The position numbers were made by a program, and so were the translations under genes. Shown piece by piece: positions 7,092 through 13,433 of a stretch of 22,490 nt of DNA (within the stretch, counting starts at the first letter, position 1; the number at the start of each line of letters is the position of its first letter). Source of the DNA: a virus; IMG/VR virus record IMGVR_UViG_3300036781_000023, positions 1-22,490 of that record, one strand, 5' to 3'. The notes under the pieces are model-generated. The model did not search any database, was not told where the DNA came from, and saw nothing but the letters and a program-made list of their open reading frames with translations.

Positions 7092-10000
7092 TCACCGCCG
7101 GGCCAGGCGCACCTGGCGCGAGGCCATGGTGAGCGCATTCTCGATGTCTGCCGTGCTGGTGAAACCGGGCACGTGGTTTACGTTCAGCGTCCCGACGAGA
7201 GGTCCGTCACCGCCGCGGCCGCGAGAGGCCATCGCTGCGGACTGCTCTGGCGACAGGACCGTTCCCGGCTGGTCAAAGCTGATCAGCTCGCGTCCGCGGT
7301 CGCCGACGCCGATCAGCTGCCCTGCGGCGAACTTGCCGCCGTGCCCGTACCAGCCCGCCGACACCTCGTGCGCCCAGGCCGCCGCCGGGGAGCCGTACCG
7401 GCCCGCGATGTAGTTCAGCCCCCATGCGATCTGCGTGGCCGGGTTCGTCAGCCAGTCCGGACCCGCGGACGCCATCTTCGACGCGGGCAGCGACTGCGGG
7501 ATTCCGTACGCGCCACTGGACGGGTTCCTGGCGGACGCGTTCCAGCCGGATTCCCGGTTCCACAATGCCTGCAGTGACGTCCACTGGCCGCCGGTCCAGC
7601 CCATCGCCGCGGCCATCGCCTTGCCGATCGCCTGGTTCCCTGCGTTGCCACCCCCGCCCCCGCCGCCGCCGAGACCAAGCAGGCCGCCGAGCCACGAGGC
7701 GCCGTTGCCGAGCACGCTGCCGAGCGCGGACAGCGCCTTCCCCGGCAAGCCCGCTACGGAGACGAGTCCCTTCTTGACGATCGCGCCGAGCGCGTTCGGG
7801 AGGGAGCCGAAGATCTTCTCCACCATGCCGGTCAGGTCATGGGACATCATGCCCTTGAACAGGCCGCCCATCAGGTGCGACCCGACCCACGCCATGACGG
7901 TGCTGGGGCTCTTGATGCCGAAGTGATGCTTGACCCAGTTCACCACCGGGTCGACCACGTTGTTCTTTACCCAGGACCCGATGTCCTTCATGGCGTTGAT
8001 CATGCCGTTCTTCAGGCCGCGGATGATGTCGCCGCCGTGACCGAGCAGCCAGGATCCGGCTTTCGCGAAGTTCCCGATGATCCAGCCGCCGATCTTCGTG
8101 ATCCACGACCACGCGACGGACCACCCCGCCTTCAGGCCGTTCCAGAGCCCGGAAATGATGTCCCGGCCGTAGGACAGCAGCCAGGAGGCCGCCTTGGCGA
8201 AGCGGGAGAGGATCCAGCCGCGGATCTGGCCCGTCCACGACCAGAGCCAGTTCCAGGCCGCCTTCAGCCCGTCCCACAGGCCCGAGATGATGTCCTGCCC
8301 CTTGCTGAGGAGCCATGTTCCGGCCTTGGCGTAGGGCCTGAGCAGCCAGCCGCCGATTTTCCCGACCCACCCGATGACCCAGTTCCAGGCGATCTTCAGG
8401 CCGTCCCACAGGCCGGACAGGATGTCCGAGCCCTTCTCGAGCAGCCACTTCCCGGCCGCCTTGAACGGGGCAAGGACGAAATCCCCGAACTTGCCGAGCC
8501 ACCGGACGACGGTCCCCCAGGCATCCTCCGCCCCGTACCAGAGGCCGAGGATGATCGACTCGCCCTTCGAGGAGAGCCAGTCGCCCGCCTTGGCGAAGTA
8601 CGAGCCGATCTTGTCCGCGACCGGGCCGAAGACCTTCTTCAGCATCTTTCCGAGCGCAGACTCGACCAGCTCTCCGGCCTTCTCGACCGGGCCGAGGAGG
8701 AACTTCGCGAGGGTGCCGAGGATCGGGACGTCCTTCAGGACGTCGATCAGGATCCCGGCGGCCTCCCCGATCGGGATCAGCGACAGGATGAACATCACCA
8801 TGTCGAGCGGATGGTGGATCGCCTCAGAGATCAGCGCCGGAACCAGGTTGTTGACGATCCCGATCGCGAGCCCGACGAGCGCGGTCGCTGCGACGCCGCC
8901 GAGCTGCGTCCAGTTGATCTTCCCGAGCAGCTGCAGGAACGCGGCGCCGATATCCTGCGCCCCGGTCACCGCCCCGTCGATCACGGTGGCGAACAGCTTG
9001 CCCCAGTTGATCTTCTTCACCTGGGCCATGAGGTTGTCCGCGAAACTGCTCGTGGCCTTCGCCGCATGCGCCGGCAGGGCGTTGAAGATCTGATCCGTCG
9101 TCCCGCCGATCTGCGGGCCGAGCTGGGCCTGGATCGTGGCTTTCGGCAGGTTGTACAGCGCGTTCGTGCCGCCGACGACCGGGCCGAGCTTCGCCGGGAC
9201 CGTCACCGGCGCGCTGAAGATGCTGCCCTTGGTGCCGCCCACCACGGGCCCGAGCTGCACCGGCACCTTGACGGGCTTGGGCTTGGCCTTCTTGCCGGTC
9301 CCGAACAGGTCGTCGATCCACGACATCGCCTTGTCGAAGTCGCTCTTGATCGTCTTGACGGGGATGATCGACGCGACCTTCCCCGCGAACTTCGCGACCG
9401 CCGGGACCGCCGTCTGCGCCAGGTACTGCACGAACTTCGTCACCGGCGGCAGCAGGTCCAGGCCGAGCCGGACGCCGAGAGTGTCGATACTGGACCGCAG
9501 CAGGGCGAACTGGGCCTGCGCCGTCTGTCTCTGCGCCGCGACCGCCGCCCCGTAGTTCCCGGTCGTCTTGTTGATCTGATCCTGCTTCTTTTCCAGGACG
9601 TCCAGGTTGTTCAGCATCGTCATGATCGCCGAACTGGACCGGCCGCCGCCGAACGCGGCGCTGATGACCTGCGCCTGCCTCGAGGCGGACAGCCCGGACG
9701 CGTCGAGGTGATCCTTCAGCAGGGAGATTGCTCCGATGAGGCCCTGCGGTCCGCGCATCGCGTTCGCTAGCTGCAGCCCGTTCAGTCCGATCTGGGACAG
9801 CGCCTTGTCCGCCGCGTGACTCGGCGCACCCAGCAGCGAGAACGACATCCGCAGCCGTGTTGCCGCGTCCACGGCGGGCACGCCCTCGTCCGTCATCAGC
9901 GCCAGGGCAGCGCCGACCTGCCCCAGCGACAACCCGAACGTTTTCGCCGAGGGAAGGATGCCGGTGCCGATGGCCTGGACGAAGTCCTCCATGCGCATGT

Positions 10001-10526
10001 TTCCGGCGCCGATGATCGCGTTGACCGTGGATGCTGCGCCGCCGAAGTCCGTCGCGCCGCGGATCCCAGACCGCCACGCGCCGGCGAGCGCGTTGGTGGT
10101 GTCCTCGAGATTCGCGCCGCCGACCGCCGCCAGGTCCGACGCGGTCTTCAGGGCTTTCATCGCGTCGGCGTTGTCCATGCCGACGGACTTCAGGTGATAG
10201 AGCGCATCGGCGAGCTGCTCGGGGCCCTGCTGCGTCGACGGCGCCATCGCGAGGACGCTCTTGGTCAGCGACTCCACCGCGGACTGGCTGGCGCCAGCCT
10301 GCGTATGGATCTTCTCCATGCTGCCCTGAAACTGGACTGCGGCCTTGACCGACTCGGCGCCGATCACGACCGCCCCGGCTGCGATGGCCGCGCCCGCGGC
10401 GACAGCCGCCTTGCCGAGCGTGCCGAGCGTGCCGCGCAAGCCGTCGGCAGAGTCCCCGGCCTTCTTGAACGTGCCGCTGACGTTGTCTCGGCCGATGAGG
10501 TCATAGATGACGCTGACGGTCGACAT
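7092..10526 (-). CDS. Tape measure protein with lytic transglycosylase domain
   Basis: A 1144-residue protein, the longest gene here, starts at an ATG with GGAGG upstream. The N-terminus carries the usual helical tape measure region with a hydrophobic patch (about 40-60) and the T-F-G-L-S-L-G-Q-V-G motif. Residues 425-490 hold three 22-residue LGPVVGGT-type repeats. About 545-600 is a strongly hydrophobic stretch that may enter the host membrane. Residues 644-855 hold five tandem 44-residue repeats rich in Trp and Gly. After a run of eight glycines, residues about 970-1060 form a lysozyme-like lytic transglycosylase domain with the probable catalytic Glu at E992 in N-R-E-S-G-W-N and a downstream G-A-Y-G-I-P-Q-S. 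It sets tail length and probably opens peptidoglycan during DNA entry. Confidence 0.93.
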   Translation of the reverse strand: MSTVSVIYDLIGRDNVSGTFKKAGDSADGLRGTLGTLGKAAVAAGAAIAAGAVVIGAESVKAAVQFQGSMEKIHTQAGASQSAVESLTKSVLAMAPSTQQGPEQLADALYHLKSVGMDNADAMKALKTASDLAAVGGANLEDTTNALAGAWRSGIRGATDFGGAASTVNAIIGAGNMRMEDFVQAIGTGILPSAKTFGLSLGQVGAALALMTDEGVPAVDAATRLRMSFSLLGAPSHAADKALSQIGLNGLQLANAMRGPQGLIGAISLLKDHLDASGLSASRQAQVISAAFGGGRSSSAIMTMLNNLDVLEKKQDQINKTTGNYGAAVAAQRQTAQAQFALLRSSIDTLGVRLGLDLLPPVTKFVQYLAQTAVPAVAKFAGKVASIIPVKTIKSDFDKAMSWIDDLFGTGKKAKPKPVKVPVQLGPVVGGTKGSIFSAPVTVPAKLGPVVGGTNALYNLPKATIQAQLGPQIGGTTDQIFNALPAHAAKATSSFADNLMAQVKKINWGKLFATVIDGAVTGAQDIGAAFLQLLGKINWTQLGGVAATALVGLAIGIVNNLVPALISEAIHHPLDMVMFILSLIPIGEAAGILIDVLKDVPILGTLAKFLLGPVEKAGELVESALGKMLKKVFGPVADKIGSYFAKAGDWLSSKGESIILGLWYGAEDAWGTVVRWLGKFGDFVLAPFKAAGKWLLEKGSDILSGLWDGLKIAWNWVIGWVGKIGGWLLRPYAKAGTWLLSKGQDIISGLWDGLKAAWNWLWSWTGQIRGWILSRFAKAASWLLSYGRDIISGLWNGLKAGWSVAWSWITKIGGWIIGNFAKAGSWLLGHGGDIIRGLKNGMINAMKDIGSWVKNNVVDPVVNWVKHHFGIKSPSTVMAWVGSHLMGGLFKGMMSHDLTGMVEKIFGSLPNALGAIVKKGLVSVAGLPGKALSALGSVLGNGASWLGGLLGLGGGGGGGGNAGNQAIGKAMAAAMGWTGGQWTSLQALWNRESGWNASARNPSSGAYGIPQSLPASKMASAGPDWLTNPATQIAWGLNYIAGRYGSPAAAWAHEVSAGWYGHGGKFAAGQLIGVGDRGRELISFDQPGTVLSPEQSAAMASRGRGGDGPLVGTLNVNHVPGFTSTADIENALTMASRQVRLARR
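7968..8597 (-). repeat. Tandem 132-base repeats in the tape measure gene
   Basis: Four full 44-codon units begin at 8597, 8465, 8333 and 8201, and a fifth, diverging unit begins at 8069. Each starts Phe/Tyr-(Ala/Lys)-Lys/Ala-Ala and carries W-L, then D-I-(I/L), G-L-W, A-W-(N/G) and W-x-x-K-(I/F)-G-G-W. Spacing is exactly 132 bases. The copies diverge in DNA, so the duplication is old and kept by selection at the protein level. Trp-rich repeats of this kind occur in other actinophage tape measure proteins. Confidence 0.9.
9057..9254 (-). repeat. Three 66-base repeats in the tape measure gene
   Basis: Units begin at 9254, 9188 and 9122, each coding for L-G-P-(V/Q)-(V/I)-G-G-T followed by a variable stretch to the next unit. 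The period is exactly 22 codons. They form a short beta-strand-rich linker between the N-terminal helical region and the hydrophobic region. Confidence 0.8.
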
Positions 10527-10546
10527 GACCGGGGACCTCCCCTCCG

Positions 10547-11097
10547 CTATTCAAATTCCGGCGACCACGTCTTGCCGCCGCCGCGCTCGTGTTCCTCGTC
10601 CTCGTGCCGGATCTGGAACTCAGCCATCCACTCGGTGAGCTCGGCAGAGTCGACGCGGGCGAGCAGCTCGCGGACAGTGCAGCCGAGCTTCTCGGCTAGC
10701 CGGAAATAGAACCTTCGCTCTGGCCGGCTTCGGAGTTTTTTGCCAGCTCTTCCACGTCCTCGTCACTCAGTCGCGACAGGCGGGCGGAGCATTCGAAGAT
10801 CCGGTCAAGTGCTGCGGCCGACTTCTTCCCCAGTGCGTTCGCGTCCTGGTCAGAGAAGATCCGCTCGCCGTCGTCGTCGACCACGCTCCGGACCACCAGC
10901 TTCGCGCGGACGTTGGCCAGGTTCGCGATGAACTCCTTGCCGCGCTGCTGGCGCATCGACGCCTCGTAGGCGTCGCGCTCGGCGCCGGTCAGGGCGCGAA
11001 CCCGGACGGTTCCGCCCCACTCGGGGACCTCCAGGTCCTCGTACTCCAGGTCGTCTGCCTCGAGGATCGCGGCACGGGACAGCAGTGACTTCGCCAT
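10547..11097 (-). CDS. Tail assembly chaperone, frameshifted long form (gpGT-like)
   Basis: At codon GCA-AAA-AAC near the end of the gpG-like gene, the heptamer A-AAA-AAC allows a -1 slip. The -1 frame from 10735 to the TAG at 10547 adds 62 residues. This extension contains F-Y-F-R-L-A-E-K-L-G-C-T-V-R-E-L-L-A and T-E-W-M-A-E-F-Q-I-R-H-E-D-E-E, the canonical T domain of gpGT proteins. The total is 183 residues. The T domain recruits major tail protein to the tape measure complex. The extension has no independent start in a convincing position, and its frame is open exactly from the slip site, so programmed frameshifting is the natural reading. Confidence 0.92.
10696..11097 (-). CDS. Tail assembly chaperone, short form (gpG-like)
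   Basis: The 133-residue zero-frame product starts at ATG with AAGGA eight bases upstream. It is acidic near the N-terminus (E-A-D-D-L-E-Y-E-D), followed by a G-A-E-R-D-A-Y-E motif and helical segments. The last part covers D-A-N-A-L-G-K-K-S-A-A-A-L-D-R-I-F and L-S-D-E-D-V-E-E-L-A-K-N. This is the pattern of the lambda gpG-type chaperones that coat the tape measure protein before the tube assembles. It sits immediately upstream of the tape measure gene, as almost always. A slippery site near its 3' end makes a longer form. Confidence 0.9.
   Translation of the reverse strand: MAKSLLSRAAILEADDLEYEDLEVPEWGGTVRVRALTGAERDAYEASMRQQRGKEFIANLANVRAKLVVRSVVDDDGERIFSDQDANALGKKSAAALDRIFECSARLSRLSDEDVEELAKNSEAGQSEGSISG
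10735..10741 (-). promoter_or_regulatory. Programmed -1 ribosomal frameshift slippery site
   Basis: On the minus strand AAAAAAC is read as GCA-AAA-AAC in the zero frame. Five bases downstream AGCCGG (10729-10724) can pair with CCGGCT (10703-10698) to give a six-base stem, a suitable stimulator at the right distance. A second hairpin (AGCCGAG with CTCGGCT, 10681-10697) abuts and could compete. The heptamer is one of the two or three classical slippery sequences in siphovirus tail chaperones. Confidence 0.9.
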
Positions 11098-11145
11098 GGA
11101 TGATTCCTTTGCATGCGGGATGGTTGCGGGAACACGGGAATGGAA

Positions 11146-11212
11146 CCCGCCAGGGCGGCGCCCCGCCGCTCACCGGTCCCGCGGCCGGGTTGCGGCATGC
11201 TGCCCTGGCGGG
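11146..11212 (-). terminator. Inverted repeat between gp10-like gene and tail chaperone
   Basis: Arms of 11 bases (11146-11156 and 11202-11212) are perfectly complementary, and two more pairs follow after one mismatch. The 45-base interior is GC-rich and can form further short stems. It lies three bases after the gp10-like stop and about 50 bases before the chaperone start. There is no U-run, so attenuation or mRNA processing fits better than full termination. The rest of the 117-base gap holds the chaperone ribosome binding site and no gene that I can support. Confidence 0.5.
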
Positions 11213-11214
11213 GG

Positions 11215-11691
11215 CTATGTGATCTTGCGCGTGATGTTGCCGACGGCCCTGTTCACGGCGGCCTTCGCCGCCGGGCCGCCCGCGCGCACCACCTTGAAGA
11301 AATACGGGTGCGCGTCCTGCGACACCCACACGTCCTCGTTGCCGAATACGGGATGGCGCCAGCGCTTGGTGCCCTCCATCATTGCGGGCAGTGCCTTATG
11401 CCCGGACGGCATCTTCGCGGTCGACATGAGGACCGACACCTGGGCGTTCTTGCCACTGGTGCGGACGCGCAGCGTGACGGCTTTCTGCAGGCTCTTACGC
11501 AGTCCAGTCGAGCCGCTTGTGCCCTTGACCGGAATCGCGGCGATCGAGGCGCGGACGGCCGGGACGAGCGGAGCGGCCGCGGCGCGCAGCTCCGTCCGGA
11601 ACTGGCGCGCGGCCTCCTTGTCCCCGGCCTTCCGCAGCTTGCGCGACACCTCCGCCAGGTCCTGGCCGGACGCGCGGACGCTGATGCTCAC
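11215..11691 (-). CDS. HK97 gp10-like neck/tail protein
   Basis: The 158-residue protein starts at a GTG sharing bases with the major tail protein stop. A charged N-terminal helix (R-K-L-R-K-A-G-D-K-E-A-A-R-Q-F-R-T-E-L) is followed by a G-L-R-K-S-L strand start and a beta section. The C-terminal region has H-P-Y-F-F-K-V-V and a final helix (A-A-K-A-A-V-N-R-A-V). This is the HK97 gp10-like family, which joins the tail to the neck. In most siphoviruses the gene precedes the tail terminator and tube genes; here it follows the tube gene. A stable inverted repeat lies just downstream. Confidence 0.8.
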   Translation of the reverse strand: MSISVRASGQDLAEVSRKLRKAGDKEAARQFRTELRAAAAPLVPAVRASIAAIPVKGTSGSTGLRKSLQKAVTLRVRTSGKNAQVSVLMSTAKMPSGHKALPAMMEGTKRWRHPVFGNEDVWVSQDAHPYFFKVVRAGGPAAKAAVNRAVGNITRKIT

Positions 11692-12173
11692 GAGGCGGGG
11701 ATGACCACGTTCTCGATCGGCACCGACGTGACCGCGAAGTCGATCGTGATGGTGCCGGCGTTGGTCGTGGTGACGTCCTTCGGCGCGCTGGTGACGGTCA
11801 CCGGGAAGATGTCCATCAGGCGGCCGGGAGTATCGCCCTCCCAGAGCACGACCACGAAACCCGCCTGGTCGCGCGGCATCAGCTGCCGCACGTCCTGGCT
11901 GTCCTCGGACGTGTACATGGTGATGCTCGACGACTGCGCCGTGATCTGGCCGGGGATGTCCGGCGCGAACCGGTTGGCCAGGTCAGGGACGCTGACCGTC
12001 GCCGACGCGACCGAGAACCCGGCCATGGCCGAGATCTCGCCGGTCAGGTTGGTCCCCGCGTCAAGCTCGGACCGGGTGGGTGCGTTCTTGTTCGCGATTG
12101 CGGGCACCCAGTACACCTCGCGTGTACCGGGCGGGTAGTAACGGGTGCTCGCGGCGATAGGCGTAGCTACCAC
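11688..12173 (-). CDS. Major tail protein (tube)
   Basis: The 161-residue protein starts at a GTG with GGAGAG upstream. It has the strand order of siphoviral tail tube proteins: G-T-R-E-V-Y-W-V-P at the N-terminus, then N-L-T-G-E-I-S-A-M-A-G-F-S-V, V-P-D-L-A-N-R-F, a T-A-Q-S-S-S-I-T-M-Y strand, and D-V-R-Q-L-M-P-R-D. D-I-F-P-V-T-V-T-S comes near the end. It polymerises as hexameric rings around the tape measure protein to make the long non-contractile tail. The stop overlaps the gp10-like gene start (GTGA). It is the best candidate for the most abundant tail protein. Confidence 0.88.
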   Translation of the reverse strand: MVATPIAASTRYYPPGTREVYWVPAIANKNAPTRSELDAGTNLTGEISAMAGFSVASATVSVPDLANRFAPDIPGQITAQSSSITMYTSEDSQDVRQLMPRDQAGFVVVLWEGDTPGRLMDIFPVTVTSAPKDVTTTNAGTITIDFAVTSVPIENVVIPAS

Positions 12174-12176
12174 GAT

Positions 12177-12389
12177 TCACTCTCCTGTCTTGTCTGGCCC
12201 GCCCGGCGGCGGGACATCCTTGGGTGACGGCGCGCTTTTCGGCGCCTTGCCTTCAGGCTTCGCGGGCGGCGCCGGAGCCTCCGGCGCAGCGACCTCCACC
12301 CAGCCGCAGCGCAGGTGATGAGCCAGCGCCGAGCGGGCGATCCGCGTCCTCAGTCCCGTGACCGGGTGCTCAATCCAGGTCCACTCCAT
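12177..12389 (-). CDS. Small conserved actinophage tail-region protein
   Basis: A 70-residue protein starts with ATG overlapping the previous stop. The first 35 residues form a compact pattern: W-I-E-H-P-V-T-G, then a helix R-S-A-L-A-H-H-L-R-C-G-W-V-E-V. The remainder is a disordered Pro/Lys/Ala tail. Short proteins with the H-P-x-T-G ... R-x-A-L-x-H-H ... G-W pattern recur beside actinophage tail genes; their role is not established. A neck or tail-tube assembly factor is plausible. Confidence 0.72.
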   Translation of the reverse strand: MEWTWIEHPVTGLRTRIARSALAHHLRCGWVEVAAPEAPAPPAKPEGKAPKSAPSPKDVPPPGGPDKTGE

Positions 12390-12727
12390 CAGGCGGCCCT
12401 GATCACGGCGACGGTCACGCTCGTCGTGTTGTCGTAGGTGAAGGTCGCCAGGCCATTCGCCGGCGACTTGTACAGGTCCAGCAGCGGGATGAAACCGGTG
12501 TCACCCGCGGGCACCGACACCGTCCGCGAGTTAACCGCCAGGCCATCGACCGTCTCCGGCACGGCCAGCGTCACCGTGTGCGCGGACGCGTCGCCGTTCT
12601 TGACCAGCAGCAGCATGCCGCTGCCGGTCGGAGCCTTGTCACCGCCGGACGCGGTCGCCGCGGCGTAGTCGGAGGCGGCCAGCGAGAGGCCGCCGTGCGG
12701 GATCACCTTCACGGGGAGAGTTGCCAT
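12389..12727 (-). CDS. Beta-rich structural protein (putative decoration or neck protein)
   Basis: The 112-residue protein begins at an ATG with AAGG seven bases upstream. It is almost entirely Thr/Val/Ala-rich beta strand, with segments L-L-L-V-K-N-G-D, S-A-H-T-V-T-L-A-V and G-D-T-G-F-I-P-L-L-D-L-Y, a layout seen in small phage structural proteins with a single immunoglobulin-like or jelly-roll domain. It lies between the neck and the major tail protein, so it might be a head decoration, stopper or tail-tube accessory protein. No membrane segment is present. Its stop overlaps the next start (TGATG). Confidence 0.7.
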   Translation of the reverse strand: MATLPVKVIPHGGLSLAASDYAAATASGGDKAPTGSGMLLLVKNGDASAHTVTLAVPETVDGLAVNSRTVSVPAGDTGFIPLLDLYKSPANGLATFTYDNTTSVTVAVIRAA

Positions 12728-12748
12728 CAGCTGCCTTTCGCTTAAAAT
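12721..12748 (+). promoter_or_regulatory. Sigma-70-like promoter for the plus-strand gene
   Basis: TTGCCA (12721-12726) and TAAAAT (12743-12748) are separated by 16 bases; each differs from the consensus at one position. The -10 lies in an A+T-rich island unlike the surrounding GC-rich DNA. Initiation near 12755 would leave a 5' leader of about 26 bases before the ribosome binding site and ATG at 12781. The -35 overlaps the start of the minus-strand 112-residue gene. Confidence 0.6.
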
Positions 12749-12762
12749 TCCGGGGTAATTCC
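12746..12762. repeat. Two AATTCC direct repeats, possible operator
   Basis: AATTCC occurs at 12746-12751 and 12757-12762, eleven bases apart start to start, about one helical turn. The first copy overlaps the -10 hexamer and the second the expected transcription start. The arrangement would suit a repressor binding one face of the DNA, but two six-base copies in an A+T-rich spacer could also be chance. Confidence 0.3.
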
Positions 12763-12780
12763 TAAGAGGGGACGCGGGTC

Positions 12781-12945
12781 ATGCACTGGTACTTCAGCAC
12801 CGGGATGGACGTCGTCTATGCGGTCGTAGCGCTCGCCATCATCCGGGCGTTCGCGGGCGGTCGGAAGAAGTCACGCGAGCGCAGGCAGCGGCAGGAGCTG
12901 AACGAGCGCCTGGCCGCCGGCATGCGGAAGGCCGCCTCGCGCTAG
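12781..12945 (+). CDS. Small membrane protein on the opposite strand
   Basis: This is the only plausible plus-strand gene in the window: 54 residues from an ATG with AGAGGGG nine bases upstream. Residues about 8-25 are hydrophobic (V-V-Y-A-V-V-A-L-A-I-I-R-A-F), enough for one membrane helix. The rest is strongly basic and helical (K-K-S-R-E-R-R-Q-R-Q-E-L and onward), so the C-terminus should be cytoplasmic. It fills a 214-base gap in the minus-strand operon, has a promoter-like pair upstream and ends tail-to-tail with the tail terminator gene. Such reverse-oriented units in late operons are often morons expressed from prophages, affecting host or superinfection. That role is an inference and no family is recognised. 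Confidence 0.72.
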   Translation: MHWYFSTGMDVVYAVVALAIIRAFAGGRKKSRERRQRQELNERLAAGMRKAASR

Positions 12946-13433
12946 CGGCGCGTCCAGCCGTCGCAGTTCACTTCGAACATCAGGGACACCAGCGTGCCCT
13001 TCGAGGTCTGCGCTCGCGTCGTGCTGTGGTTCCCCAGCGTCGCGAGTGCGACCGCGCCGCCGAGCTTCTTGTCTGCCGCCAGCGCCGCGCCCACCGCCGC
13101 CAGCAGGTCGTAGGCACGGGCCGTGGCCGCGGCTACATCCTTGCCGCCGTTCAGCACGGCGATCAGCGACCGGATCTGGTACTGCTCGCGCAGCGGCGTC
13201 ACGGCGAGCTGCATGTCAAGCGACGCGGTGACCTCGACCTCGGGCTGCTCCGGCTCCGGGTACGCGCCCGTCCTCGCCATCGTCTCGCCTGTGAACCCGA
13301 CCATGATCACCTCGAGCGCCCTGCTCTCGCTGACCGCCGGGCCGTCGTAGATCTCGACGCCTTCCAGCTCCTGGGCCTTCAGTGCCGAGACAAGTCCCGC
13401 GATTGCGGCCGGGACGGTCGACGCCCACGCCAT
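12942..13433 (-). CDS. Tail terminator-like protein
   Basis: The 163-residue protein starts at the ATG at 13433, which overlaps the connector stop (TGATG); the longer frame upstream is a shadow of the connector gene. It shows an N-terminal amphipathic helix (V-P-A-A-I-A-G-L-V-S-A-L), then V-E-I-Y-D-G-P and L-E-V-I-M-V-G-F beta strands, and a middle helix with R-S-L-I-A-V-L-N-G-G-K. This alternation is the pattern of lambda gpU/tail-terminator families that cap the tail tube at the neck. Its stop TAG pairs with the stop of the opposite-strand gene (shared CTAG). The family call rests on pattern and position rather than a diagnostic residue. Confidence 0.7.
   Translation of the reverse strand: MAWASTVPAAIAGLVSALKAQELEGVEIYDGPAVSESRALEVIMVGFTGETMARTGAYPEPEQPEVEVTASLDMQLAVTPLREQYQIRSLIAVLNGGKDVAAATARAYDLLAAVGAALAADKKLGGAVALATLGNHSTTRAQTSKGTLVSLMFEVNCDGWTRR

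Noticed and set aside
7839-9770. Long plus-strand frame (643 codons) opposite the tape measure gene
   Set aside because: Its protein is Arg/Asp/Pro-rich with no recognisable fold, and it is antisense to a confident gene; GC-rich third positions create such frames.
10989-11198. 69-codon frame in the gap before the tail chaperone
   Set aside because: It crosses a strong inverted repeat and then runs into the chaperone out of frame; there is no good ribosome binding site and it is basic low-complexity sequence.
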